Below, piece after piece: positions 41,036 to 49,271 of a stretch of DNA of 64,000 nucleotides; position 1 is the first letter of the stretch, and the number at the start of each line of letters is the position of its first letter. The translations under genes and the position numbers were made by a program. The DNA lies in NCBI RefSeq assembly GCF_047345415.1, contig NZ_JBLFEP010000002.1, forward strand, positions 868,001 to 932,000, written 5' to 3'. Source of the DNA: Maribacter_C sp947494565. Lineage in GTDB: Bacteria > Bacteroidota > Bacteroidia > Flavobacteriales > Flavobacteriaceae. The notes under the pieces are model-generated. The model had not been told where the DNA came from. It did not search any database and saw only the letters and a program-made list of their open reading frames with translations.

Positions 41036-43372
41036 TTATAATCGATTTAAAAATGTTCTTAGGGTTATGTAAAAAGCCCTGCCCGGGCGTTGCACGCTAA
41101 AGTTGTCAAATACCTTTTCATTCAACAGGTTGGTACACTCTAGGGATAGGGAGGCCTTGTTTTTCAATAGTGCAATGGATGCCCCGATATTCTGTACGAA
41201 TTGTGAGGGAATGCTGTTCTTGAAATCCCTATTGCCATCAACTTCCCAGAACAGGAAAAACTCATTTACATAGCTGCCGGACCACCAGGCCGAGAATATA
41301 TTCCCTGAACCGAACAAGTCCTTCTTGTTAAAGCGTACTTCGGCATTACCGAACAGATACGGAATATTGGGGAGGCGTGCATTGAAGTAGCGTTCGTCAA
41401 CTGTTCCAGTGACACTTTTCGGAGAACGGTTTCTCAGATCTTGATAGGTAGCATTAGCGGTAATCTCTAGAAAATTGAGCGGCCGTAAACGAAATTCCAT
41501 GTCTGCGCCCAAAGTCCTGGCCTTTAAAAGGTTTTGATATTGAGCAAAAAATTGCGAGGTTCTTAACCAGATAATATTATCCGTATCACGATAAAAAAAG
41601 TTGGTCTCCCAATCGATTTTTGTAGCGTTCAATTGTATTCCAAGATTCAGATTATGACTTTGTTCTGGTTCAAGAAAGGGGTTTGGTCTGGTTAAAGTGA
41701 AATCACCAAAAAGTTCAAACTCGTCTGGAAGTCTTGTGGCGTATTCGTAAGAGGTTTTTATTAAAAATTTATCCGTCATGCGATATCGCAAGGACTGTAA
41801 AAACCCAAGATTGGAAACCTCTTGTTGGTTCGGAATGAACTCAAGGTTTTGAATAGCATATCCCTCTGCATTCAACCAGAAGTGCTTCACTGCGGAATAG
41901 CTCACCAACTTTTTCGAAAAATTGTGCTCGTAGGCCAATCCGGTGGCATTTTTAAAAAGAACGGTAGGATTGGCAAAAAAGTCCTCTCCGTAAAATTGGG
42001 CGGCTATCGGGTCTTCACCAATTCTCCTGAACCAAGCCGAGAATACATTGAGCGTGAACTTTCCTTTTTCCCATGGGGCATTCGTTATATTAAACCTCTG
42101 GAGCAGATTTTTACTATTGAGTTCCAAGAGATTTCTAGAGGTCGAAATTTCACCGCCGTCGGTTCGCCGGTCAAAGACTTTTCCGTCCCAGGTGTAGACG
42201 TTTAGCGTAGTATCTATGAAATGCCCCCGGGTTTGATTATAAGCTCCGTACCATTTTACGTCGGTTTTCTTGAATACGTCTCTTTTCTGATAATCAATAG
42301 AAGTGCTTACCGTAGTTTCATCATAGGTCACCTCTCCATACGGTTGGGCCATGATGGCATTGTGCTGAATATCATCTTCCATGCCCGAATAACGGACGCT
42401 AAGAAGCAGTCGGTCGGCATAGGGTTTGTCAAGGACGCCTCCGTACAATCCTGCCAAAAAATTTGAAAAACCATCGTGAAATCGTTCTGCCGTGGCCGGA
42501 TTCGGATTGCCAAATTCATCTGGAATCTCGATATCGACCTCGTAGTTATTATCGGAATGGTTAAAAAAGGAATTGACACCGATCATCCATTGCTTCTTCG
42601 GATGTGTCCATTGCGCATTCAGATTGATTTTATGACTATTGAACGACCCGCCGGAATACGAAGCATCCAAATAATCGCCATGGGATTTTCGCGTAATGAT
42701 ATTGATGCCTCCACCCAAGGCATCTGCTCCTAGATGCACGGGAACCACTCCTTTATATACTTCGATTTGATCCATGAGACTGGCGGGAAGCACATTTAAC
42801 CCTAAGCCAGAGCCATAGTATGATAGCGGGATGCCATCTAAAAAGAAGGGAACCGATTTACCGGTCATCCCGTTGAGATATACCTCCGCATTGCTGCCAA
42901 AACCTCCGGTCTGTCGAACGACCACTCCGGGAACTTGTTTAATAATATCACTTGTGTTGGTATTTCGAACAAGAAATCGTTCCGTCTGGACAACGGAAAC
43001 ATCGAAGGTGCTTTCCCGAAGTTCTTGTGTTTTCGTTTTACCGGTTACGGTCACCCCATCCAAGGCCTCGGTCTCTTCCGAAAGAACCACCCTTATTTGA
43101 ACGGATTGCCTTTCTTCTATATCCATTTTCTTGAGTTGGGTCTGATAACCGATGGAAGAAAACAGCAACCTAAGTTCTCCTACGTTGTTGATGGATAAAC
43201 GGAAATACCCAGATTCATCAGTACTCGTATACGCTTCTTTCGGAAGCAATTGCACGGTAACGCCCAGGAGCGGAATATCGTTTTGATCCACGACCAGTCC
43301 TGAAACAAGTATATCTTGACACCATACCGCGTGGGATGTGATCGTAAAAAAGAGGATGAGGGTTCGAATCAT
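41036..43372 (-). CDS. TonB-dependent outer-membrane receptor
   Basis: This 778-residue receptor has a signal peptide (LILFFTITSHAVWC), a carboxypeptidase-regulatory-like beta domain (about 20-105: SGLVVDQNDIPLLGVTVQLL, YTSTDESGYFRLS), a plug domain (about 125-240: VRNTNTSDIIKQVPGVVVRQ, VYLNGMTGKSVPFFLDGIPL, IEVYKGVVPVHLGADALGGG) and a 22-strand barrel ending in FYITLRTFLNRL. It lacks the SusC-type extra length, so it belongs to the siderophore/metal/vitamin class rather than the glycan class. It imports its ligand with energy from TonB-ExbBD encoded elsewhere. The gene follows the first permease pair by one base and is followed by the propeller lipoprotein, a conserved receptor plus capture-protein arrangement. 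Confidence 0.92.
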   Translation of the reverse strand: MIRTLILFFTITSHAVWCQDILVSGLVVDQNDIPLLGVTVQLLPKEAYTSTDESGYFRLSINNVGELRLLFSSIGYQTQLKKMDIEERQSVQIRVVLSEETEALDGVTVTGKTKTQELRESTFDVSVVQTERFLVRNTNTSDIIKQVPGVVVRQTGGFGSNAEVYLNGMTGKSVPFFLDGIPLSYYGSGLGLNVLPASLMDQIEVYKGVVPVHLGADALGGGINIITRKSHGDYLDASYSGGSFNSHKINLNAQWTHPKKQWMIGVNSFFNHSDNNYEVDIEIPDEFGNPNPATAERFHDGFSNFLAGLYGGVLDKPYADRLLLSVRYSGMEDDIQHNAIMAQPYGEVTYDETTVSTSIDYQKRDVFKKTDVKWYGAYNQTRGHFIDTTLNVYTWDGKVFDRRTDGGEISTSRNLLELNSKNLLQRFNITNAPWEKGKFTLNVFSAWFRRIGEDPIAAQFYGEDFFANPTVLFKNATGLAYEHNFSKKLVSYSAVKHFWLNAEGYAIQNLEFIPNQQEVSNLGFLQSLRYRMTDKFLIKTSYEYATRLPDEFELFGDFTLTRPNPFLEPEQSHNLNLGIQLNATKIDWETNFFYRDTDNIIWLRTSQFFAQYQNLLKARTLGADMEFRLRPLNFLEITANATYQDLRNRSPKSVTGTVDERYFNARLPNIPYLFGNAEVRFNKKDLFGSGNIFSAWWSGSYVNEFFLFWEVDGNRDFKNSIPSQFVQNIGASIALLKNKASLSLECTNLLNEKVFDNFSVQRPGRAFYITLRTFLNRL

Positions 43373-43373
43373 T

Positions 43374-44804
43374 TTAAGAATCCATTATAATCGAATGCGT
43401 TCGACGCATGGTGCTGCCGAGGAAACCAAGTCCAAATAGACCAAGGGCAATCAGTAGCAATGGCGGTATCGACACCCAGCTATTTTGAGCTTTCGGTTCG
43501 TAGTTGAATTCAGGGATATTTGGATAATCCAGTTGGGAAAAATCCTTATTGTTATACAAAAAGGGCATAAAGTGTTGCCGCCATTCTCCGGCAAAAGCAA
43601 CTACTTGCTTTCTGTAGTTTTCATAATTTTCCTTTGAAGTACCGGCCATACGGTTGAGCGATTCCTGAACGAGTATTGCCGGAGACAACCATTTGAACTT
43701 GCCAATCCAATTTTGTTGGTTTTGTAATTGTCCTTCATACGAGTCGAGTATCGGCGCCATTTTTTCTTTTACCAAATTTTGCGAGGCCATATAGCGATGG
43801 TAAAAACCTCTACTTTGCGTTGTATCGTTCAGGGCGTATTCTGGATGGTCGCGTAAGAAATTGTCCAAAATTTCATTCTGTTTTTCTGTAACTTCAGCTT
43901 TCATAGTCCGCATTTCATTGATCATCAGATTGCGGGAAGGCATGGGATACAATGAATTGCCTAATTGGTTTAGGATAGAGGGCACCAAGAGTACAAATAG
44001 CACCCATAAACCCAATAGGGCCACGGCATTTTTTGCCGAACTCCCAACCCATATATTCACCAAGAAGGACAAAGCGAACCAAAACAGCATATACACCAAG
44101 ATGAGACCTACCAGGCCGAAGAAAGTCGTGGGTTCACCAAAGGGGTCGAGTCCCAATACCAAGAAAACGAGGGTTAGGGATACAAGAACCAAAAGGGACA
44201 ACCAGAAAAATCGCAGGACCAATTTCTGCAAAACCCAATGCTGAAGTCCGATGGGTTGTGATGCCAATAATCTCAACGAACCACTTTCCTTTTCCGAGGA
44301 AAGTACATTATACGAGAAGGCCACGATCAACAAGGGTAAGAGGTAGATAATTACAAAGGCCAGATCAAAGCTGCCGAATAGCAGTTGTACAGGACTCGTC
44401 ATTTCGGTAAAATTCAAAGAAGCGTCATCACCGCTTACCGTTGGTTTGACATAATGGGTGAACAGATCGGCTTGTCCAGTGGCGATAAAGGACATGGGTT
44501 GTTGCTCCATTGCGGCTACTCTTGGATGGTAGTTTCCAACAGCCATGGGGCTTGAGGGAATCGTCCAAGATGACGCGCTGACCTCCATACCCCGTTCAAC
44601 GGAATCTAAAAGTTTTAGCATCATGGCGTCGCTTTCCTTTACTTCATCCTTGGCCTTGATGATACTATCTTGGCGGGTTTCGACCTTTTTCAAACCATTA
44701 TAGGTCGAAAACCCAAACAGTAGCACCAAGATCAAACTCAACAATTGAATCCAGCGGCTGCGCAACAACAGGGTCAACTCGTATTTAAAATTATAGGATA
44801 ACAT
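43374..44804 (-). CDS. ABC-2 permease, NosY/DUF3526-like, pair 1 'B' subunit
   Basis: A 476-residue inner-membrane protein. Helix 1 is IQLLSLILVLLFGFSTYNGL; a periplasmic domain of about 120 residues follows (with SSPMAVGNYHPRVAAMEQQP); then helix 2 FDLAFVIIYLLPLLIVAFSY and the ABC-2 motif SSEKESGSLRLLASQPIG, with four more helices and a last one near the C terminus (ISIPPLLLIALGLFGLGFLG read from WVSIPPLLL onward). It is the counterpart of the subunit at 36884. The gap to the A subunit upstream is two bases and to the TonB receptor downstream one base, so all are surely one transcript. With the A subunit it should form a heterodimeric permease. Confidence 0.87.
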   Translation of the reverse strand: MLSYNFKYELTLLLRSRWIQLLSLILVLLFGFSTYNGLKKVETRQDSIIKAKDEVKESDAMMLKLLDSVERGMEVSASSWTIPSSPMAVGNYHPRVAAMEQQPMSFIATGQADLFTHYVKPTVSGDDASLNFTEMTSPVQLLFGSFDLAFVIIYLLPLLIVAFSYNVLSSEKESGSLRLLASQPIGLQHWVLQKLVLRFFWLSLLVLVSLTLVFLVLGLDPFGEPTTFFGLVGLILVYMLFWFALSFLVNIWVGSSAKNAVALLGLWVLFVLLVPSILNQLGNSLYPMPSRNLMINEMRTMKAEVTEKQNEILDNFLRDHPEYALNDTTQSRGFYHRYMASQNLVKEKMAPILDSYEGQLQNQQNWIGKFKWLSPAILVQESLNRMAGTSKENYENYRKQVVAFAGEWRQHFMPFLYNNKDFSQLDYPNIPEFNYEPKAQNSWVSIPPLLLIALGLFGLGFLGSTMRRTHSIIMDS

Positions 44805-44806
44805 AG

Positions 44807-46213
44807 CTAAAGGGTTTTGGTGGTGAAAAACAACAATCCGAAAGTGGCAAAAAGCCAGGTCGCCAACACCACCATATTGGAGGTGTTGCGATTTAGGACG
44901 GAACCGAGTTCGGGCGGATCATATTGAAAAGCGGGCAACTGCTTCCAAAAGTCGGCACTTGCTTTATAGCCCCGTTCCCCATATTGGGTGTTTTTGGCCG
45001 TATTGCCATTTAAGAACTCTTGGGTGGCGATGCGGTAGGTCTCGGCAGCATCGGCGAAATCCCAATGGGTATCATAATCGGTATGTGCAATGGCCATACT
45101 CAAAAAACGTGTGGGCAAATAAGGTGAGATAGACGCCAAACTCCGATATATATTCGATTGATTGGAGTATTGCTCTTTAAGGTAGTTGTAATGCTTAAAA
45201 TAAATTTCCGCTTCATGCTCCTCCCCTTTTTGCATGCGATAGGCATTAAAATTAAAGGGAAGTTGATGTAGGCTATCCACACCGTATTCTTGCAAGACTT
45301 GTTTTTCCAACTGTTTGGCTTCCTTGCTCCATGGATCATGACCATCCAACCCTTCTTTTTTATCTTGAAGTACATTGGCTGCAAATTCTTGTCGCGTAGG
45401 GTAGGGGTACTTGTTTTCCGCAATGTTACTGGCCGCTTTGGGGGCTGCCAAACAGGCCAGAATCCAAATACAAAGGGAGGCGACCAGTGCAATTCCAGAT
45501 TTTTTGACCAGGGAGGAAATCAACAATATGATGTTGATGAAAACCGCGTAATAAACCATATAGACCAAAAACATGACCCCAAGGGAGTTCCAGTTGAAGA
45601 CTCCAAAATCTTGAAGGTTGTCCAATAATATTCCCGCGATTAGAAAAAGTGTTAGGGTTATGATCAAGACGGGCATAAAGAGGGCGCTCCATTTACCTAG
45701 CAACCACTTCCAATTGGAAACACCTTGACTTTTTAAGAGGGTCAAGGTGCCCATTTCGCGCTCTTTCGTAAAGCTGTTATACCCTAGAAGGATGATAAGT
45801 AGTGGTAAAATGAACAACAGAATAAAATCTGGTGTCAAATCTCCAAAGCGCGCCAGTCCGGTTTGGTCCGCCGCCGCACTGAATTGTGCTTCGTTACGTT
45901 TATGTGCTTCTAAGAAAATAGAGGTGCCCGCGTATTTGTCTACACCTTGGTCGACCAATGATAAGGGGTATTTGGGTTTGAAAGCATAGGTTCCGTAATG
46001 GGCGGCGGAGTGCGGATTCTTTTCACCTTGGTTGTCCCAAACATCCCGTTCTGACGTTTTGGCCATGGCATATTGGGCGTTCACGTTCTGGAATTGTCGG
46101 GTGCTGATCCACACGGATACTCCAAGTAATAACAGCACGATTATCAATGAGATTCTAACCCTACCCTCACGAAACAATTCCTTGGTTTCTTTAAAAAATG
46201 TTTTTGAAATCAT
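44807..46213 (-). CDS. ABC-2 permease, NosY/DUF3526-like, pair 1 'A' subunit
   Basis: A 468-residue permease. After helix 1 (ISLIIVLLLLGVSVWI) comes a periplasmic loop with NPHSAAHYGTYAFKPK and GTSIFLEAHKRNEAQF, then helix 2 (FILLFILPLLIILLGY) with the motif SFTKEREMGTLTLL, and further helices (LFMPVLIITLTLFLIAGILL, FINIILLISSLVKKSGIALV, and a last TWLFATFGLLFF). DUF3526 permeases are relatives of NosY, the membrane part of the copper-centre maturation transporter NosFY, though many family members have other or unknown cargo. The first four bases overlap the ATPase stop. The protein is the ortholog-like partner of the subunit at 38311. Confidence 0.87.
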   Translation of the reverse strand: MISKTFFKETKELFREGRVRISLIIVLLLLGVSVWISTRQFQNVNAQYAMAKTSERDVWDNQGEKNPHSAAHYGTYAFKPKYPLSLVDQGVDKYAGTSIFLEAHKRNEAQFSAAADQTGLARFGDLTPDFILLFILPLLIILLGYNSFTKEREMGTLTLLKSQGVSNWKWLLGKWSALFMPVLIITLTLFLIAGILLDNLQDFGVFNWNSLGVMFLVYMVYYAVFINIILLISSLVKKSGIALVASLCIWILACLAAPKAASNIAENKYPYPTRQEFAANVLQDKKEGLDGHDPWSKEAKQLEKQVLQEYGVDSLHQLPFNFNAYRMQKGEEHEAEIYFKHYNYLKEQYSNQSNIYRSLASISPYLPTRFLSMAIAHTDYDTHWDFADAAETYRIATQEFLNGNTAKNTQYGERGYKASADFWKQLPAFQYDPPELGSVLNRNTSNMVVLATWLFATFGLLFFTTKTL

Positions 46214-46926
46214 GGTGCTACTTCTTTATAGTCCATTGTGTTGAGGTAAGCACTTTCCAATTCGGAAAGGGAAATGTCGCCGGCCACAAATTGTTGCTTC
46301 AGTTGGCCGTCTTTCATAATACCAATATGGGTAGCTACTTCTTTGGCACGGAACAGGTCATGGGTGGCCATCAAGGTGGCGACCTTTTTATCTTTGAGCT
46401 TCCGTAGCAGGCGCCCAAATTCATTACTCGCTTTAGGATCCAGACCAGAGGTAGGCTCGTCGAGTAGTAAGACTTTAGCCTCTTTAGCCAGTGCAATGGC
46501 AATACCTACCTTTTGGCGCATCCCCTTAGAAAATGTTGAAATTCGTTTACTAAAAGCCTCCGATTGCAGTCCGGCTTCTTCGAGAAACCCTTTTAACTCA
46601 GGTGTGGAAAAAGTTTTTCCTGCAATTCCTGAAAAATAATCGAGGTTTTCCACAGCGGTAAGGCTGGGGTATAGCATCAGATTTTCTGGAATATAGGCCA
46701 AGAACTTTTTGGTGTGCTTAAGGTTTTCCTGTACGTTCAACTGGTTGATGAACGCCGTGCCCGAAGTAGGCTCGATAAAGCCCAAAAGTAGATTGATAGT
46801 CGTGGTCTTTCCGGCACCGTTGGCACCAAGGAGGCAATAGATATCACCCTCTTTTACATTGAGATTCAAATGGTCTAAGGCCTTCTGCCCACCATACATT
46901 TTTGTAAGGTTATCAGTTATGATCAT
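46210..46926 (-). CDS. ABC transporter ATPase (NosF-like)
   Basis: This 238-residue nucleotide-binding domain has Walker A GANGAGKTT (about 34-42), a Q-loop region, the ABC signature FSKGMRQKVGIA, Walker B VLLLDEPTSGLD and the switch MATHD. The class is that of drug/NosF-type ABC-2 ATPases. It is the only ATPase in an operon with four permease genes, so it probably powers two different permease dimers, or the second pair uses an ATPase from elsewhere. The gene is first in the 13-gene run. Its start lies 101 bases from the next gene upstream, and a palindrome TATACAGTATA lies 20-30 bases before it, which may control the operon. Confidence 0.95.
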   Translation of the reverse strand: MIITDNLTKMYGGQKALDHLNLNVKEGDIYCLLGANGAGKTTTINLLLGFIEPTSGTAFINQLNVQENLKHTKKFLAYIPENLMLYPSLTAVENLDYFSGIAGKTFSTPELKGFLEEAGLQSEAFSKRISTFSKGMRQKVGIAIALAKEAKVLLLDEPTSGLDPKASNEFGRLLRKLKDKKVATLMATHDLFRAKEVATHIGIMKDGQLKQQFVAGDISLSELESAYLNTMDYKEVAP

Positions 46927-46945
46927 AATGAATGAAATAGTAAAT

Positions 46946-46989
46946 TATACAGTATAGTAACCACTGTTTCTCCTAGAGGAAACACAGTG
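46946..46989 (-). promoter_or_regulatory. Palindrome and imperfect hairpin before the transporter operon
   Basis: TATAC-A-GTATA (46946-46956) is a perfect palindrome 20-30 bases upstream of the ATPase start. Next to it CACTGTTTC (46962-46970) and GAAACACAGTG (46979-46989) form an imperfect stem with a two-base bulge. On the reverse strand the stem lacks a T-tract, so it is a poor terminator for the gene upstream. Together they may separate the small-protein genes from the operon and control it. Confidence 0.4.
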
Positions 46990-47027
46990 TTGCGCGTCAA
47001 AATTCAAGGGGTTTGCCTTGGAAAATA

Positions 47028-47363
47028 TTAGTAACGTATAGAAACAGGGGGTCCTCTGAGCCGGGAAAGGGCTCTAAGAGTCGATTCAAAGATGAGTTCG
47101 CCAAGACCAATAACTACAACGGAAATCGGGATAGCTATTAAAGGAGAACGGGATGACTGTAGAAGGAACGTTTGTCCCAATAATTTGGCACATAGTTCGC
47201 AAGAAGTGGAGTTTTCATCAATTTGGGAATCATTCGCGTCATGTTCACTATGGAAATCAAACGAATGTTGCGTAAAGACATGGATGGTATGGATTGACGA
47301 CTGCACAAATAGTACAATTGTCAACAGCAGTACAAACCACTTTTTGGTTCTATCGCTTCCCAT
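47028..47363 (-). CDS. Small envelope protein with His...CELC motif (1)
   Basis: About 111 residues from the Met at 47363 (an earlier Met at 47387 is possible). An N-terminal hydrophobic segment (WFVLLLTIVLFVQSSIHTIHV) is followed by a His-rich stretch (HVFTQHSFDFHSEHD), then an acidic linker and SCELCAKLLGQ, a second hydrophobic segment (PLIAIPISVVVIGLGELIF) and a C-terminal RLRGPP. A paralogue with the same order of features, FHVYEHHDTL...NCELC...RPPP, is encoded at 48149. Proteins of this shape recall DUF2946-like small proteins that sit beside metal-related TonB receptors. The His cluster and CxxC-like pair are plausible copper or zinc ligands. The exact family is uncertain. Confidence 0.6.
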   Translation of the reverse strand: MGSDRTKKWFVLLLTIVLFVQSSIHTIHVFTQHSFDFHSEHDANDSQIDENSTSCELCAKLLGQTFLLQSSRSPLIAIPISVVVIGLGELIFESTLRALSRLRGPPVSIRY

Positions 47364-47422
47364 GGGAAAAGGGTGAGTGGAGCACATCCACTACGGATTA
47401 TTGGTTAAAAGTTTAACGAAAC

Positions 47423-47980
47423 TTATTCAACGGTTACATTGAATGTTTGTGTAATATCGGTTTCACCGCCAGCATCGGCCAATGTGCCATCATTCGGTTT
47501 TTTGGGTTCATGCCGTAGGGTGAACGTAAGGGTTCCTGAACTCGCGGCACCCGCCGTAAGTTTGATTTGCGTTCCTAACGGGTTGCCATCGCCGTCAAAA
47601 TTGACGTATTCCATGGTGACGTCTAGACCGTCGCCAATAGTATAGAAAAATTGGTGTTCCTCATCTTCTTCTTCGACTTCATCCGTAATGTTTTCCGGGG
47701 GAGTCTCGGTTTCGTTCAACAAAAGAATATTGCCCGTATAGGACGTTCCTGCAACAAAACTTCCAGAAACCTCTTTTACTGGAGCATTGGGTCCGTCACC
47801 ATCGAGGTCTCGTGACTCCATTGTGATTACGGCACCGCCGCTATCGGGGTTTAGGGTTACCATTAAGGTAGTGATGACCTCTTCTTCATTAACGATGTCT
47901 GGAGTATTGTCATCATCGGAACAGGAGGCAAAAAATAAGGTCAAAAAGGTAAACATAGATAAAAACTGAACTGTTTTCAT
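47423..47980 (-). CDS. Lipoprotein with acidic linker, often beside TonB receptors
   Basis: This 185-residue lipoprotein has signal FLSMFTFLTLFFASC and an acidic stretch just after it (SDDDNTPDIVNEEE). The body is beta-rich, with a VTLNPDSGGAVITMESRDLDG segment, GNILLLNETETPPENIT, and a C-terminal TFTLRHEPKKPNDGTLADAG and GETDITQTFNVTVE. Homologues with the RHEPxK...AGGETDI ending are common in Flavobacteria and are labelled 'type 1 periplasmic binding fold' there, which I think is not well founded. The protein has no recognised enzyme motif. It lies between the two CELC-type small proteins and upstream of the transporter operon, so it may bind the same ligand or metal. Confidence 0.65.
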   Translation of the reverse strand: MKTVQFLSMFTFLTLFFASCSDDDNTPDIVNEEEVITTLMVTLNPDSGGAVITMESRDLDGDGPNAPVKEVSGSFVAGTSYTGNILLLNETETPPENITDEVEEEDEEHQFFYTIGDGLDVTMEYVNFDGDGNPLGTQIKLTAGAASSGTLTFTLRHEPKKPNDGTLADAGGETDITQTFNVTVE

Positions 47981-48148
47981 GGCTAAAATTGAGAATGAAT
48001 ACTAAAACTAATTGTGATGTACTTGGGTTTCGCCTCAATGATATTCACATTTGATTCCTTTGATTCTTTCGAATCGACGCATATCAAAATAGGAGGAACT
48101 TCGGTGTTGAATCGAAGAGCCTTAAAAAGAGACGAAAAACAGGAGGGA

Positions 48149-48454
48149 TTATCCTAAAATAGTAGGCGGGGGCCTTGAGAAAAGTGAGCCCTTATAAAAA
48201 GAAACGATAGCTTCTTGATCGAAAGGACGGACTGTTGGTTCAGAAGGTATGATAATCAGCGACTTTTCAATAGTAGTCGATGCTGGAATGATGCCATCAA
48301 GTTGCTGACCTTCGAGTGTCAATACACAAAGTTCACAATTCGTATTGGAGTCCTCCAACGTATCGTGATGCTCGTAAACATGAAATGCAGAAATCTTCGT
48401 CAGTAACAAACCGACAAGAATAAATATACCAAAAGGGCTTAGTATTTCTTTCAT
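48149..48454 (-). CDS. Small envelope protein with His...CELC motif (2)
   Basis: A 101-residue protein with one N-terminal hydrophobic segment (FGIFILVGLLLTKISAF), then FHVYEHHDTLEDSNTNCELC and a C-terminal GSLFSRPPPTIL. The order hydrophobic segment, H-V-x-x-H-H, acidic linker, C-E-L-C and R-x-P-P is shared with the protein at 47028, though the rest differs. This argues for a small family of periplasm-facing, possibly metal-binding proteins. It is first of the three small genes upstream of the transporter operon. About 170 bases separate it from the lipoprotein gene at 47423, so it may be transcribed alone. Confidence 0.6.
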   Translation of the reverse strand: MKEILSPFGIFILVGLLLTKISAFHVYEHHDTLEDSNTNCELCVLTLEGQQLDGIIPASTTIEKSLIIIPSEPTVRPFDQEAIVSFYKGSLFSRPPPTILG

Positions 48455-48682
48455 GTTATCACAAACTTAGTGAATTCTCAGTAAATTTTGATGCTTATCA
48501 AGTAATGATAGTAGAAGAGTGCTTCACAATGTATTCGATAGTAAGGAATTTTTTATGAAGTCTATCAACGCTCATAAAATACAAACTAGTAAACCCGACA
48601 TTTGTGAAGGAGTCTTTTTTGGTGCCGATATATTTTTAGGCAACCATTTTTCATTTTTGACATCCTTATGGAAATCCTTTAT

Positions 48683-49117
48683 ATGATGATGAAAAGACTA
48701 AAACTATCAGTTGTAGCCCTAGTCGTACTCTCAATGATGACACAAATGTCATGCGATAGTAGCGATGATTCCAATGCGGAATGTCAAGATGCTATCTGTA
48801 CGGCAGTATTCGTGAGAATCATGGTAACCATAACCGATGAAAATCAAAACCCCATTGCCTTGGATTCTTTTGAAGTGATACATCGGGAAAATGGAAATGC
48901 CATAGCAACATCACTAACTGCTTCTGAACTAGAAGGAGCTAAAGAACTCGGGCGATATCCATTGATAGAAGATGGAATTCTAGGAGTAAACCAAGAACTA
49001 CAGGTTTTATTTAGAGGATACATTAACGGTCAGGAAGTCATAGATAGTGATTATACCGTTGGCACCGACTGTTGTCATGTAAGTGTGACTTCTGGAGATA
49101 TAGCGCTTATCCTCTAA
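48683..49117 (+). CDS. Small lipoprotein of unknown function
   Basis: About 144 residues. ATG 48683 is preferred because GGAAA lies 7 bases upstream; Met codons follow at 48686 and 48689 and one precedes at 48668. The lipoprotein signal is LSVVALVVLSMMTQMSC, with SSDDSNAEC after it. The mature part is a small beta domain with four cysteines (ECQDAICTAVF near the start, GTDCCHVSV near the end). No family is recognised. It is read on the + strand between two reverse-strand blocks. A decayed copy of its last third lies at about 63720-63890, on the far side of the polysaccharide locus. Confidence 0.6.
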   Translation: MMMKRLKLSVVALVVLSMMTQMSCDSSDDSNAECQDAICTAVFVRIMVTITDENQNPIALDSFEVIHRENGNAIATSLTASELEGAKELGRYPLIEDGILGVNQELQVLFRGYINGQEVIDSDYTVGTDCCHVSVTSGDIALIL

Positions 49118-49148
49118 CTAAAACGATGCCCCACCCCTCGAACGATCT

Positions 49149-49170
49149 AAAGTGCATTGTCCACTTTTTT
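49149..49170 (+). terminator. Weak terminator after the small lipoprotein gene
   Basis: AAAGTG (49149-49154) and CACTTT (49162-49167) form a 6-base stem followed by TTT, 30 bases past the stop. The stem is short and A/T-rich at its base. No other structure is seen before the myo-inositol oxygenase gene, which converges on this gene. Confidence 0.35.
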
Positions 49171-49271
49171 CACTAATCTGAAAAATAGACTCCTTGTTGA
49201 AACCAAAATCGTCCGAACATGAATCGGCTTTCTAAGCGTACACTTTCGTTTAAAGTAATCGTTTGGTGTAC

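Noticed and set aside
46962..46989. Rho-independent terminator for the small CELC gene at 47028
   Set aside because: The stem is bulged and no T-tract follows on the reverse strand.
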